From Herminiimonas sp. (GTDB taxonomy: Bacteria; Pseudomonadota; Gammaproteobacteria; Burkholderiales; Burkholderiaceae_D), in NCBI GenBank assembly GCA_014376645.1, contig JACMRD010000088.1, positions 1-51,114 on the forward strand: a stretch of DNA of 51,114 nt. Direction: 5' to 3'. Shown here piece by piece: positions 13,304 to 21,577 of this stretch. Position numbers and translations under genes: made by a program. Positions within the stretch are counted from its first letter, which is position 1. Each line of letters begins with the position of its first letter. Under the pieces are notes generated by a model that saw only the letters and a list, made by a program, of their open reading frames with translations, did no database searches and was not told the origin of the DNA.

Positions 13304-13313
13304 CGTGTTTTCC

Positions 13314-13350
13314 AAAAAAATAACCCGGAACTGCCAAAGCCGGTCCGGGT
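13314..13350 (-). terminator. Intrinsic terminator in the metH leader (attenuator)
   Basis: On the minus strand the perfect stem ACCCGGA / TCCGGGT (13350-13344 with 13329-13323) encloses a 14-base loop and is followed by TA and seven T residues at 13320-13314. The T-tract ends only 11 bases before the metH ATG. A terminator placed between promoter and start codon is the usual layout of attenuators and transcriptional riboswitches. Confidence 0.7.
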
Positions 13351-13395
13351 CATTCCGCGTACCGCTTTAGCTGTATTTAGGAGGGGAGGATCCCC

Positions 13396-13441
13396 GGCGC
13401 CCGCAAGCTGGATGTTTGACTGTCACAATCAAATCGGCGCC
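13396..13441 (-). other. Structured 5' leader of metH with central palindrome
   Basis: GGCGCC at 13436-13441 can pair with GGCGCC at 13396-13401. Between them lies the 19-base imperfect palindrome TTTGACTGTCACAATCAAA (13415-13433, top strand), symmetric about one base with one mismatched pair. It may be an RNA stem closing a leader domain or, being just downstream of the expected transcription start, a protein operator. It does not fit the SAM, SAH or cobalamin riboswitch consensus as I know them. Confidence 0.4.
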
Positions 13442-13446
13442 ACTAA

Positions 13447-13473
13447 ATTATACGGTATATCCGCATATCCCAA
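13447..13473 (-). promoter_or_regulatory. Candidate sigma-70 promoter of metH
   Basis: A perfect TATAAT -10 hexamer at 13452-13447 on the minus strand. The -35 is poor: TTGGGA with a 15-base spacer (13473-13468), at the edge of the 11-bp tandem repeat. Predicted transcript start is near 13440, giving a leader of about 137 bases. Confidence 0.5.
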
Positions 13474-13514
13474 GCGCTGCCCAAGCGCTGCCCAAGCGCT
13501 GCCCAAGCGCTGCC
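13471..13514. repeat. Four perfect tandem copies of an 11-bp unit
   Basis: The unit CAAGCGCTGCC is repeated four times without mismatch between the fmt stop and the metH promoter. Each unit contains the palindrome AGCGCT, so each could be a two-fold symmetric protein site. The copies could equally be a slippage-prone simple array of no function. Confidence 0.9.
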
Positions 13515-13535
13515 CGAACCGGCACGGCCGCCGCG

Positions 13536-14519
13536 TTACAGGAAGCGTCCGCCAGCCAGCGCAAAACCTTGCAGGAAATCCCGTGCGCCGAGACGCTTGC
13601 CGCCCGGCTTCTGCAATTCGGTGACACGCACCATGCCTCCGGTCGCGTCCTGGCCGCAGGCAATCAGGATGCCTTCTTCCGGATCGGCGGCCAGGACCGT
13701 GCCGGCAGCCGCTGCGCCACGTTGCACCTGGCTCGGGCCGGCTTCCTGCGCGTGCCAGAGCTTCAGGGTCACGTCGCCGAAATGCGCAATCGCACCGGGA
13801 AAAGGATTGAAGGCGCGGATCTTGCGCGCCACGAGGGATGCCGGCTGCAAAAAATCCAGCAACGCTTCGTCCTTGCGGATCTTCGGCGCATAGGTCGCGC
13901 CGACCTCGGTCTGCACCGTGCCCGCCACGGGCCCGGGTTGTTCGTCCATCTCGCGCAAGGCCTCGACGATCATGACGCCGCCCAGGCAGGCCAGCTCGTC
14001 GTGCATGCTGCCGGTGGTGTCCTCGGGGGAAATCGGCAGCGCCTGCATCGAGAGCATCGGCCCGGTGTCGAGCCCGGCGTCCATCTGCATGATCGTGATG
14101 CCGGTCTGGGTGTCGCCCGCTTCGATGGCGCGATGAATCGGCGCGGCGCCGCGCCAGCGCGGCAGGAGCGAGCCGTGGATGTTGAGGCAGCCGCGCGGTG
14201 GAATCGCCAGCACGCTGGGCGGCAGGATCAGTCCGTAGGCGGCCACCACCATGACGTCATGGGGTGTCGTCCGCAGCAGGGCGTGGGCGGCCTCGGCATC
14301 GGCCGGATATTTTCCATCCAGGCGCAACGACACCGGTTGCGCCACGGGGATGCCGTGCGCGAGGGCAAATTGCTTGACGGAAGAAGCCTGCAGTTGCATG
14401 CCGCGTCCGGCCGGGCGGTCGGGCTGGGTCAGGACGAGGACGATCTCGAAGCCGGCGTCGTGGATTGTGGCCAGCGCGGTGGCGGCGAAATCGGGTGTGC
14501 CGGCAAAAACGATTTTCAT
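13536..14519 (-). CDS. fmt: Methionyl-tRNA formyltransferase
   Basis: A 327-residue protein of normal length. It begins [17 protein letters not shown], and carries the formyl-folate motif [22 protein letters not shown] with the catalytic Asn and His, then [11 protein letters not shown] with the catalytic Asp. The C-terminal tRNA-contact domain follows ([14 protein letters not shown]). It formylates initiator Met-tRNA with 10-formyltetrahydrofolate. Its ATG overlaps the stop of def by four bases (ATGA), so the two are translationally coupled, as in most bacteria. About 80 bases after its stop lies the metH promoter; fmt, def and metH all touch methionine use but metH appears separately regulated. 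Confidence 0.98.
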   Translation of the reverse strand: MKIVFAGTPDFAATALATIHDAGFEIVLVLTQPDRPAGRGMQLQASSVKQFALAHGIPVAQPVSLRLDGKYPADAEAAHALLRTTPHDVMVVAAYGLILPPSVLAIPPRGCLNIHGSLLPRWRGAAPIHRAIEAGDTQTGITIMQMDAGLDTGPMLSMQALPISPEDTTGSMHDELACLGGVMIVEALREMDEQPGPVAGTVQTEVGATYAPKIRKDEALLDFLQPASLVARKIRAFNPFPGAIAHFGDVTLKLWHAQEAGPSQVQRGAAAAGTVLAADPEEGILIACGQDATGGMVRVTELQKPGGKRLGARDFLQGFALAGGRFL

Positions 14520-15043
14520 GAAGCGCGTTTCTTTTCCCGCTGAAGTTCGCGCTCTTCCTTGAGCATCCGAGCCTTGATCCGGTTGCGCTTCAGGGGCGAC
14601 AGGTAGTCGACGAATACCTTGCCTTTCAGATGGTCCATCTCATGCTGGATGCAAACGGCCAGCAAGCCGTCGGCTTCGACTTCGAACATCTTGCCATCGA
14701 CATCGAAGGCGCGCGCACGAACCCGCGCCGGACGTTCGACGCCGTCGTAGATGCCGGGTACCGAGAGGCAGCCTTCGTCGTAGATGATCCGCTCGTCGCT
14801 GGTCCAGAGCAGTTCGGGATTGACGAACACCCGCAAGTCGCTACGCGTATCGGAGGTGTCGATGACGATGACCTGCTCGTGTACGTCGACCTGCGATGCC
14901 GCCAGTCCGACGCCGGGAGCGTCGTACATGGTCTCGGCCATATCCTCGGCCAGGCGTTTCAGGCGCGTGTCGAAAACACTGACTTTTTTTGCAACTTTGT
15001 GCAAACGGGGGTCGGGATAGCGAAGAATTGTGAGTAAGGACAT
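14516..15043 (-). CDS. def: Peptide deformylase
   Basis: A 175-residue protein with all three deformylase motifs: [18 protein letters not shown] with metal ligand Cys92, and QHEMDHLKG with metal ligands His134 and His138 and catalytic Glu135. It removes the N-formyl group from nascent proteins at the ribosome, using Fe2+ or a similar metal. The C-terminal tail is long and basic ([24 protein letters not shown]). It is the first gene of the def-fmt operon, divergent from the LysM gene at 15246, with the 202-base gap holding the divergent promoters. No clear Shine-Dalgarno sequence precedes its ATG. Confidence 0.98.
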   Translation of the reverse strand: MSLLTILRYPDPRLHKVAKKVSVFDTRLKRLAEDMAETMYDAPGVGLAASQVDVHEQVIVIDTSDTRSDLRVFVNPELLWTSDERIIYDEGCLSVPGIYDGVERPARVRARAFDVDGKMFEVEADGLLAVCIQHEMDHLKGKVFVDYLSPLKRNRIKARMLKEERELQREKKRAS

Positions 15044-15150
15044 ACGACCAAAGGTTACGACTTTTGTGCAACACGACCACTGGATCAGAGCGTGGTTTCT
15101 CTTGCTAGTTCAATGAGATATGGGCAAAAATGGGCAGAATTTGATTCGAT

Positions 15151-15178
15151 TTGAGAAGAATTGTCACATTGAAATAAT
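15151..15178 (+). promoter_or_regulatory. Candidate sigma-70 promoter of the LysM gene
   Basis: TTGAGA (15151-15156), a 16-base spacer, and AATAAT (15173-15178); each hexamer matches five of six consensus bases. Transcription would start near 15185, about 60 bases before the ATG at 15246. Confidence 0.5.
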
Positions 15179-15186
15179 GCTCTCAG

Positions 15187-15201
15187 GCCACAAATTGTGG
15201 C
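15187..15201. promoter_or_regulatory. 15-bp perfect palindrome at the predicted transcript start
   Basis: GCCACAA and TTGTGGC are exact inverted repeats around a single A. The position, right at or just after the predicted +1 of the LysM gene, suits a repressor operator or a short 5' RNA stem. Confidence 0.4.
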
Positions 15202-15245
15202 ATCGTGTCAGTTCTGTATTTCACGCCACGATCACCGGACAAATC

Positions 15246-16346
15246 ATGAAAAAGTTTAGCACAGCCGCCCTTCTTGTTGTTTCGTCCGCCGCTTTTGTCC
15301 TGTCGTCCCCCGCCGTGCATGCAGCAACTGGTGATTCCGCGCTCGCCGGCAAAACCCAGTGCGCATTTCTTCAAAATGCTCCCGATCAGCATGTCGTGAT
15401 CAAGGGTGACACGCTGTGGGGCATCTCCGGAAAATTTCTTGAACACGCCTGGTGCTGGCCCCAGGTCTGGGGCATGAACCGCGATGAAATCCGCAATCCG
15501 CACTGGATCTACCCAGGCCAGATCGTCTATTTCGACCGCGCTGCGGGCCGCCTGCGACTCGGGCGTCCGGCCGGCGGTGGTGGCGGTGGCACCGCAGACG
15601 TCCGGCTGTCGCCCCAGATACGGATCATCGGGCTCGATAACGATGCGATTCGATCCATCTTGCCTAGTGAGATAGAGCCGTTCCTGTCGCAGCCGCTGGT
15701 AATCGAGGAAAACGAATTCAAGGACACGCCGCGCATCGTCGCCTCCCAGGAAAACCACGTGTTCCTCGGAAAGGACGACAAGGCGTATGTACGCGGCGAT
15801 CTCAAGGGTGGCACCAACTTCCAGGTCTTCCGTCCGGGTAAGCCGCTCAAGGACCCCGTCACCAAAAAGATCATTGGTTACGAAGCCGTCTATCTGGGCG
15901 ATGTCAAGCTGGTTCGGACTGGCAAGACGCCGGATGAGGCCGACAGCTTCGTGGTGACGAGTTCCAAAGAAGAAATGGGCGTGGGCGACCGGTTGTTGCC
16001 GCCGCCGCCGCGGCCGCTGATCAACTATGTTCCGCATGCACCGGAGCGTCCGGTCGATGGGCGCGTCGTTTCAGTCTACGGCGGCGTCAACCAGGCCGGT
16101 CAGAACCAGGTGGTCTCGGTCAACCGGGGTGCCGAGGACGGACTCGATATCGGTGCCGTGCTGGAGTTGTCACGGTTCGGCGTCATGATCAAGGACACAA
16201 CCGACGACAAGAAACCTGTCAAGCTGCCGGATGAAAAATATGGCGAGCTCTTCATCTTCCGCACCTTCAAGCACATTTCGTATGGATTGGTCATGCAGGT
16301 CCGCAGCCCGGTCCAGATCGGCGACGTCGCCAAATCACCTGAATAG
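15246..16346 (+). CDS. Exported LysM-domain protein
   Basis: A 366-residue protein from the ATG at 15246; an open frame extends upstream to 15120 but only this start gives a signal peptide (MKKFSTAALLVVSSAAFVLS, cleavage after VHA). The LysM peptidoglycan-binding module is at about residues 50-95 (HVVIKGDTLWGISGKFLEHA, then NPHWIYPGQIVYF), preceded by a cysteine. The remaining 260 residues have no domain I recognise. Homologues are a constant neighbour of def and dprA in Burkholderiales. It probably sits in the periplasm bound to peptidoglycan. dprA follows after six bases, so both are likely on one transcript starting from the promoter near 15151. Confidence 0.88.
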   Translation: MKKFSTAALLVVSSAAFVLSSPAVHAATGDSALAGKTQCAFLQNAPDQHVVIKGDTLWGISGKFLEHAWCWPQVWGMNRDEIRNPHWIYPGQIVYFDRAAGRLRLGRPAGGGGGGTADVRLSPQIRIIGLDNDAIRSILPSEIEPFLSQPLVIEENEFKDTPRIVASQENHVFLGKDDKAYVRGDLKGGTNFQVFRPGKPLKDPVTKKIIGYEAVYLGDVKLVRTGKTPDEADSFVVTSSKEEMGVGDRLLPPPPRPLINYVPHAPERPVDGRVVSVYGGVNQAGQNQVVSVNRGAEDGLDIGAVLELSRFGVMIKDTTDDKKPVKLPDEKYGELFIFRTFKHISYGLVMQVRSPVQIGDVAKSPE

Positions 16347-16352
16347 ACAGCC

Positions 16353-17465
16353 GTGTCGGTCACGCAGGAGCTGACCGGCTGGTTGCGCCTGGAACGAACC
16401 GCCGGTGTCGGCCCCGACACCGCGCGCAAGCTTCTTTCTGCTTTTGGCCTCCCCGACAATATCTTTGCCGCCAGCCTCGATGCGCTGGGCGCCGTCGTGT
16501 CCGGCCGCGTGGCGCGCGCACTGCTGGCGCCGCCGACGACCGAGCTGCAATCGCTGATCGAACGCACCGCGCAATGGTTGGGGACGCCTGGCAATCATCT
16601 GCTGACCCTGGCTGACCGCGACTATCCGCAGCGCCTGCTGGAAATTGCCGACCCGCCGATCCTGCTTTATGCAAAAGGCCGGATCGAGTTGCTGGCGCGG
16701 CCGGCCATTGCGGTAGTCGGTAGTCGCAACGCCACCTCCCAGGGGGTGGCCAACGCCGAACAGTTTGCCTCCGCCCTGAGTCAGACCGGTCTGACGATTG
16801 TCTCGGGCATGGCGCTCGGCATCGACACGGCCGCCCATCGCGGCAGCCTGGGCCAGCCAGGATCGACCGTGGCCGTCATCGGTACCGGCGCCGATCTGGT
16901 CTACCCGGCGCGCAACCGCACGCTGGCGCACGACATCGCTGCGAGCGGTTGCATCGTCAGCGAGTACCCATTGGGCGTGCCGGCCATCGCCGCCAATTTT
17001 CCGCGTCGCAATCGCATCATCAGCGGTCTGACGCGCGGGGTGCTGGTCATCGAGGCAGCGGCCCGGTCCGGCTCGCTCATTACCGCCCGCATGGCAGCCG
17101 AGCAGGGACGCGATGTCTTCGCGATCCCGGGATCGATCCATTCACCTCTCGCCAAAGGCTGCCACGAACTCATCAAACAGGGCGCGAAGCTGGTCGAATC
17201 CGCACAGGATATCTTGGAAGAATTGCAACCGTCGCTCTGGCCGCCCGAGCGAATCCGGGTTGGGACCACTGCTCGGGCGCCGCTGCCGGAATCGATGGCC
17301 GATGATCCGGTATTGGCTGCGATCGGGTTCGAGCCGGTGTGTCATGACCTGCTGTCGCTTCGGTGCGCACTCGACAGCGCGGCCTTGTCCGCGCAACTGC
17401 TGGAACTTGAACTTTCAGGCCTGATCGAGATGCTGCCTGGCGGGCTTTACCAGAGACTGCGCTGA
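16353..17465 (+). CDS. dprA: DNA-processing protein DprA
   Basis: A 370-residue protein starting at a GTG six bases after the LysM gene. It has an N-terminal helix-hairpin region (RTAGVGPDTARKLLSAFG), the extended Rossmann fold core (AIAVVGSRNATSQG, TIVSGMALGIDTAAHRG, VIGTGADLVYPARN), FPRRNRIISGLT, and a C-terminal winged-helix DML1-like domain ending LLELELSGLIEMLPGG. DprA binds incoming single-stranded DNA and loads RecA during natural transformation. comM at the right edge of the window is also transformation-linked, so the host may be competent, although the uptake genes are not seen here. Confidence 0.95.
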   Translation: MSVTQELTGWLRLERTAGVGPDTARKLLSAFGLPDNIFAASLDALGAVVSGRVARALLAPPTTELQSLIERTAQWLGTPGNHLLTLADRDYPQRLLEIADPPILLYAKGRIELLARPAIAVVGSRNATSQGVANAEQFASALSQTGLTIVSGMALGIDTAAHRGSLGQPGSTVAVIGTGADLVYPARNRTLAHDIAASGCIVSEYPLGVPAIAANFPRRNRIISGLTRGVLVIEAAARSGSLITARMAAEQGRDVFAIPGSIHSPLAKGCHELIKQGAKLVESAQDILEELQPSLWPPERIRVGTTARAPLPESMADDPVLAAIGFEPVCHDLLSLRCALDSAALSAQLLELELSGLIEMLPGGLYQRLR

Positions 17466-17661
17466 CCCGCGAACGCCTTCGGTCAAGGCACGTCCCGGGT
17501 GAGGTCGATGGTATGATCGGCGCACGCGAGCACGAGATCTCTCTTCTTAAGCAACTCATTCATTGGCATTTGTGCAATTAAAGTGTCGACTGATCAACCA
17601 AATCATCATGGCGGCCCAGCGAAAGCTTGTGCAGCACCCCTCTTGACGCTAAGGTAAGCTT

Positions 17662-18138
17662 ATGTTCGACGTTCTCGTTTATCTCTACGAAACCTATTAC
17701 CGCCCCGACGCGTGCCCGGATTCTGTTGCGCTGGCCAAGAAACTATCCGCGGTGGGTTTTGAAGAAGAAGAAATCTCCAGCGCACTCGGCTGGCTGACCG
17801 ACCTCGCCGAAACCACGAACGAATTTTCCGAGCAGTATCCACAGCAGACTGCCTTCTCCTTCGGCATCCGCATCTACGTCCAGCAAGAGCTTGACGCCCT
17901 CGGCGTCGCCGTCGTCGGTTTCATCCAGTTTCTCGAAGCCGCCAAGGTACTCGATCCGATCCAGCGCGAAATCGTCATCGAACGCGCGCTGGCCGTGCGC
18001 GAATCGCAGCTGTCACTGGACAAGCTGAAGGTGATCGTGCTGATGGTGTTGTGGAGCCAGGGCAAGGAACCGGATGGGCTGATGTTCGACGAACTGTTTC
18101 TCGACGACGACGATCCCGAACCGCGCATGCTTCACTGA
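17662..18138 (+). CDS. smg: Smg family protein (DUF494)
   Basis: A 158-residue acidic protein matching the Smg/DUF494 family from its first residues ([20 protein letters not shown]) to the conserved C-terminal segment ([30 protein letters not shown]). AAGG lies about eight bases before the ATG. Function is not established; the family is nearly always found between dprA and a topoisomerase gene in beta- and gammaproteobacteria, as here. The 196-base gap after dprA shows no further gene. A strong intrinsic terminator ends the transcript four bases after its stop. Confidence 0.95.
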   Translation: MFDVLVYLYETYYRPDACPDSVALAKKLSAVGFEEEEISSALGWLTDLAETTNEFSEQYPQQTAFSFGIRIYVQQELDALGVAVVGFIQFLEAAKVLDPIQREIVIERALAVRESQLSLDKLKVIVLMVLWSQGKEPDGLMFDELFLDDDDPEPRMLH

Positions 18139-18141
18139 ACG

Positions 18142-18175
18142 ACGGCGCACCCGCAATCATCGGTGCGCCGTTTTT
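18142..18175 (+). terminator. Intrinsic terminator after smg
   Basis: Perfect ten-base stem ACGGCGCACC / GGTGCGCCGT with a ten-base loop, running directly into TTTTT. It separates smg from topB. Confidence 0.9.
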
Positions 18176-18318
18176 CCATCCGCCTGACGTTTCCCCGGCG
18201 TTGTTTTGACATCGTCCGTCATGGCTTATCCAGACCCACCGACCCCGTCCCGCTGTACTGCGCGCCGGACTTTGCTTTATAGTGCGCGCATTGACGCGAC
18301 TCTTTCGGGACCATTTTT

Positions 18319-21084
18319 ATGACAAAAACCCTCATCATCGCCGAGAAGCCCTCTGTCGCGAACGACATCGCGAAGACGCTCGGCGGCTTTACCAAGCACG
18401 ATGAGTACTTTGAATCCGACGAGTATGTCCTGTCGTCGGCGGTCGGCCACCTGCTCGAAATCGCGGTACCCGAAGAGTTCGATATCAAGCGCGGTAAATG
18501 GAGCTTTGCCCACCTGCCGATGATCCCGCCGTACTTTGCGCTGAACCCGATTGCCAAGACCGAATCGCGCCTGAAAGTATTGAATCGCCTGATCAAGCGC
18601 AAGGATGTTACCGCCCTGATCAATGCATGCGACGCCGGGCGCGAAGGCGAATTGATCTTCCGCTTGATCGCCCAGAATGCCAAGGCCAAGCAGCCGATCA
18701 AGCGACTGTGGCTGCAGTCGATGACGCCCGGTGCGATCCGCGAAGCCTTCACCCATTTGCGCGACGACTCAGAAATGTTGCCGCTGGCCGATGCCGCGCG
18801 CTGCCGCAGCGAAGCCGACTGGTTGATCGGCATCAACGGTACCCGTGCCATGACGGCCTTCAATTCGAAAGAGGGTGGTTTTTACCTGACCACCGTCGGC
18901 CGTGTGCAGACGCCTACCCTGTCGATCGTGGTCGAGCGCGAAGAAAAGATCAAGAAATTCGTCTCGCGCGATTTCTGGGAAGTGCGCGCAGATTTCGTCT
19001 GTGCCGCCGGCGTCTACGAAGGTCGCTGGCTCGATCCAAAGTTTAAAAAAGATGCGCCGGTAGATCAAGCCCTTGATCCCGAAAAACGCGCCGAGCGCCT
19101 CTGGAGCAAGGCCGCCGCCGAATCGATCGTCGCCGCCTGTCGCGGCAAGCAGGGCAATGTCACCGAAGAGTCGAAGCCGACCACCTCGATGGCGCCGGCT
19201 CTGTTCGACCTCACCAGCCTGCAGCGCGAGGCCAATGCCCGCTTCGGTTTTTCTGCCAAGAACACGCTCGGCCTGGCGCAGGCGCTGTACGAAAAGCACA
19301 AGGTGCTGACCTACCCGCGGACCGATTCCAAGCATCTGCCGGAAGACTACATTTCCACCGTCAAGCAGACGCTCGAAACGATCTCCGAAAACAATAATTA
19401 TTACCAGTATGCGGCGCAGGTCCTGAACAAGAACTGGGTCAAGCCGAACAAGCGCATTTTCGACAACACCAAAATCAGCGATCACTTCGCGATCATCCCG
19501 ACCACGCAGGCGCCGAAGAATCTGTCGGAGCCGGAACAGAAGCTGTACGATCTGGTGACGCGCCGCTTCCTGGCGATCTTTTTCCCGGCAGCCGAATTCA
19601 AGGTCACGACCCGTTTCACGGAAGTCTCCGGCCATCAGTTCAAGACCGAAGGCAAGGTCATGACCAATCCGGGCTGGCTGGCGGTCTATGGCAAGGATGT
19701 CGCCGCCGATGCATCCGAAGAAGGCAGCGGCACCCTGGTGCCGGTCGCAAAAGGTGAGAAAGTCCAGACCGACAGGATCACCGCCAACGGTCTCGTGACC
19801 AAGCCGCCGGCGCGCTATTCGGAAGCGACGCTGCTGTCAGCGATGGAAACCGCCGGCAAGCTGATCGACGATGAAGAGTTGCGCGACGCAATGGCCGGCA
19901 AGGGCCTCGGCACACCGGCGACCCGGGCGGCCACGATCGAGGGCTTGCTGAACGAAAAATACCTGTTGCGCGAAGGCCGGGAAATGATTCCGACCGCCAA
20001 GGCGTTCCAGCTGATGACGCTGTTGCGCGGCCTCGGTGTGTCCGAACTGACCGCGCCGGAACTGACCGGCGAATGGGAATACAAGCTCTCGCAAATGGAG
20101 CGCGGCAAGATCAGCCGGGAAGAATTCATGCGTGAGATCGCGCAGATGACGCAGATCATCGTCAAGCGCGCCAAGGAATACGACAACGACACGATCCCTG
20201 GCGACTACGCTACGTTGACCACCCCGTGTCCGAACTGCGGCGCCGTGGTCAAGGAAAACTACCGTCGCTTCGCCTGCACCAAGTGCGATTTCTCGATGAG
20301 CAAGACGCCGGGCAGCCGCCAGTTCGAAGTCGCCGAAGTCGAGCAGTTGCTGACGGACCGCACCATCGGACCGCTGCAGGGATTCCGTTCCAAGATGGGC
20401 CGGCCGTTCGCCGCCATCCTGAAGATTTCACGCGACGAAGAGATCAAGAACTTCAAGCTCGAATTCGATTTCGGCCAGAACGATGAAGAAGGTGAAAACG
20501 GCGAGGGAGTCGATTTCACCGGCCAGACACCGCTGGGCGCCTGCCCGAAGTGCAACGCCGGCGTGTACGAGATGGGCCTGGCCTACGTGTGCGAGCACAG
20601 CATGGCCAAACCCAAGACCTGCGACTTCCGCAGTGGCCGCATCATCCTGCAACAGGAAATCCTGCCGGAGCAGATGGTCAAGCTGTTGACCGAGGGCCGC
20701 ACCGACCTGCTGCCGGGATTCGTCTCGCAGCGCACGCGGCGGCCGTTCAAGGCCTATCTGGCCAAGGGCCAGGACGGCAAGGTCAGTTTTGAATTCGAGC
20801 CGCGCAAGGCCAAGGTGCCGGCCAAGGGCAAGGCGGGCGCCGAGGATGATGCCGAAGTCACCGAGGCAACTGGCGCCACACCCGCGGTCAGGGCAACGTC
20901 CGGTAAGGCAGCATCGCTCAAGGCGGTGACCAAGAAGCCGGCGGCCAAGAAGATCGCCACCAAAGTCGTCGCCGTCAAGAAAGCCGTGGTCAAGAAGGTC
21001 GTGGTCAAGAAGGTCGCGGCCAAGAAGGTCGCGGCCAAGAAGGTTGCGGCACGCAAGCCCGCCACCAGGAAAGCCGCCGCCTGA
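18319..21084 (+). CDS. topB: DNA topoisomerase III with lysine-rich tail
   Basis: A 921-residue type IA topoisomerase. It begins MTKTLIIAEKPSVANDI (TOPRIM glutamate), has the acidic NACDAGREGELIFR motif, and the catalytic Tyr332 in YPRTDSKHLP. E. coli TopB is about 650 residues; the extra length here comes from two C-terminal zinc-ribbon-like modules (CPNCGAVVKENYRRFACTKC, and CPKCNAGVYEMG with later Cys residues) plus a terminal tail of some 70 residues built from KK and AAKK/VVKK units. It relaxes and decatenates DNA via a single-strand break. The tail resembles histone-H1-like bacterial tails and probably gives non-specific DNA binding. It is monocistronic, after the smg terminator. Confidence 0.95.
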   Translation: MTKTLIIAEKPSVANDIAKTLGGFTKHDEYFESDEYVLSSAVGHLLEIAVPEEFDIKRGKWSFAHLPMIPPYFALNPIAKTESRLKVLNRLIKRKDVTALINACDAGREGELIFRLIAQNAKAKQPIKRLWLQSMTPGAIREAFTHLRDDSEMLPLADAARCRSEADWLIGINGTRAMTAFNSKEGGFYLTTVGRVQTPTLSIVVEREEKIKKFVSRDFWEVRADFVCAAGVYEGRWLDPKFKKDAPVDQALDPEKRAERLWSKAAAESIVAACRGKQGNVTEESKPTTSMAPALFDLTSLQREANARFGFSAKNTLGLAQALYEKHKVLTYPRTDSKHLPEDYISTVKQTLETISENNNYYQYAAQVLNKNWVKPNKRIFDNTKISDHFAIIPTTQAPKNLSEPEQKLYDLVTRRFLAIFFPAAEFKVTTRFTEVSGHQFKTEGKVMTNPGWLAVYGKDVAADASEEGSGTLVPVAKGEKVQTDRITANGLVTKPPARYSEATLLSAMETAGKLIDDEELRDAMAGKGLGTPATRAATIEGLLNEKYLLREGREMIPTAKAFQLMTLLRGLGVSELTAPELTGEWEYKLSQMERGKISREEFMREIAQMTQIIVKRAKEYDNDTIPGDYATLTTPCPNCGAVVKENYRRFACTKCDFSMSKTPGSRQFEVAEVEQLLTDRTIGPLQGFRSKMGRPFAAILKISRDEEIKNFKLEFDFGQNDEEGENGEGVDFTGQTPLGACPKCNAGVYEMGLAYVCEHSMAKPKTCDFRSGRIILQQEILPEQMVKLLTEGRTDLLPGFVSQRTRRPFKAYLAKGQDGKVSFEFEPRKAKVPAKGKAGAEDDAEVTEATGATPAVRATSGKAASLKAVTKKPAAKKIATKVVAVKKAVVKKVVVKKVAAKKVAAKKVAARKPATRKAAA
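20983..21057 (+). repeat. Five 15-bp near-identical units coding the TopB tail
   Basis: Units of the form G(C/T)CG(T/C)GG(T/C)CAAGAAG follow in frame, two of them identical (21013-21027 and 21028-21042). Each encodes a hydrophobic triplet followed by a basic pair. Copy number could vary by replication slippage without shifting frame. Confidence 0.85.
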
Positions 21085-21121
21085 ACCTGACGGCCTGACC
21101 GCTCAGGCTGTCCAACACATG

Positions 21122-21535
21122 CTATCCGCGTCCCGGCTCGTGCCGCGGATAGCGCGGCAGGTCGTCGTCCAGCATCGCCCACGGTGGCAGATCGTTGCAG
21201 AAGATATGCGCCACCGGCACCACCTCGGTCGCCGTATCGATGCTGCCCATGCGCAGTCGCAGCACATGCGGCAGATCGTCGCGACGCGAGTAGAGCGGCG
21301 TGCCGCAATGGCTGCAGAAGGCGCGCTTCTTTCCCGGTGACGACTCGAATTCGGTGATCAGCGCCTGCCCGCTGGTCCAGCGCAGCGTGGCGCTGGCCAC
21401 TGGTGCGGCAATCACGCCGGCGCCGCCCTGGAGCTTGCGGCAATCGGCGCAGTGGCACACTGTCACGGTACCGACCTCGCCTTCATAACTCAATCGCACT
21501 TCGCCGCACTTGCAGCTGCCCTCGATGCTGGTCAT
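21122..21535 (-). CDS. GFA-family zinc enzyme (glutathione-dependent formaldehyde-activating/CENP-V fold)
   Basis: A 137-residue protein with the GFA zinc ligands: CKCGEVRLSY near the start, CHCADCRKLQGG, and FCSHCGTPLYSRRDD. The family includes Gfa, once proposed to speed S-hydroxymethylglutathione formation, and many members of unknown substrate; the specific reaction here cannot be told. A GAGGAAG ribosome site precedes the ATG. No formaldehyde dehydrogenase is nearby. Its last codons form a 9-bp stem (21121-21129 with 21145-21153) facing the end of topB, which lacks a T-run. Confidence 0.88.
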   Translation of the reverse strand: MTSIEGSCKCGEVRLSYEGEVGTVTVCHCADCRKLQGGAGVIAAPVASATLRWTSGQALITEFESSPGKKRAFCSHCGTPLYSRRDDLPHVLRLRMGSIDTATEVVPVAHIFCNDLPPWAMLDDDLPRYPRHEPGRG

Positions 21536-21577
21536 GGTGTCTTCCTCGGTAAATTCGGTTTCGTTCGATTCCAGCCG

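Noticed and set aside
13304-13441. Known SAM, SAH or cobalamin riboswitch upstream of metH
   Set aside because: The SAH core GAGGAGCGCUGC, the SAM-I core and the B12 box are absent on the minus strand. A leader attenuator is kept as a finding instead.
21121-21153. Nine-base stem GCTATCCGC / GCGGATAGC as a topB terminator
   Set aside because: It has no T-run, a 15-base loop, and overlaps the last codons of the GFA gene; the coding explanation is sufficient.
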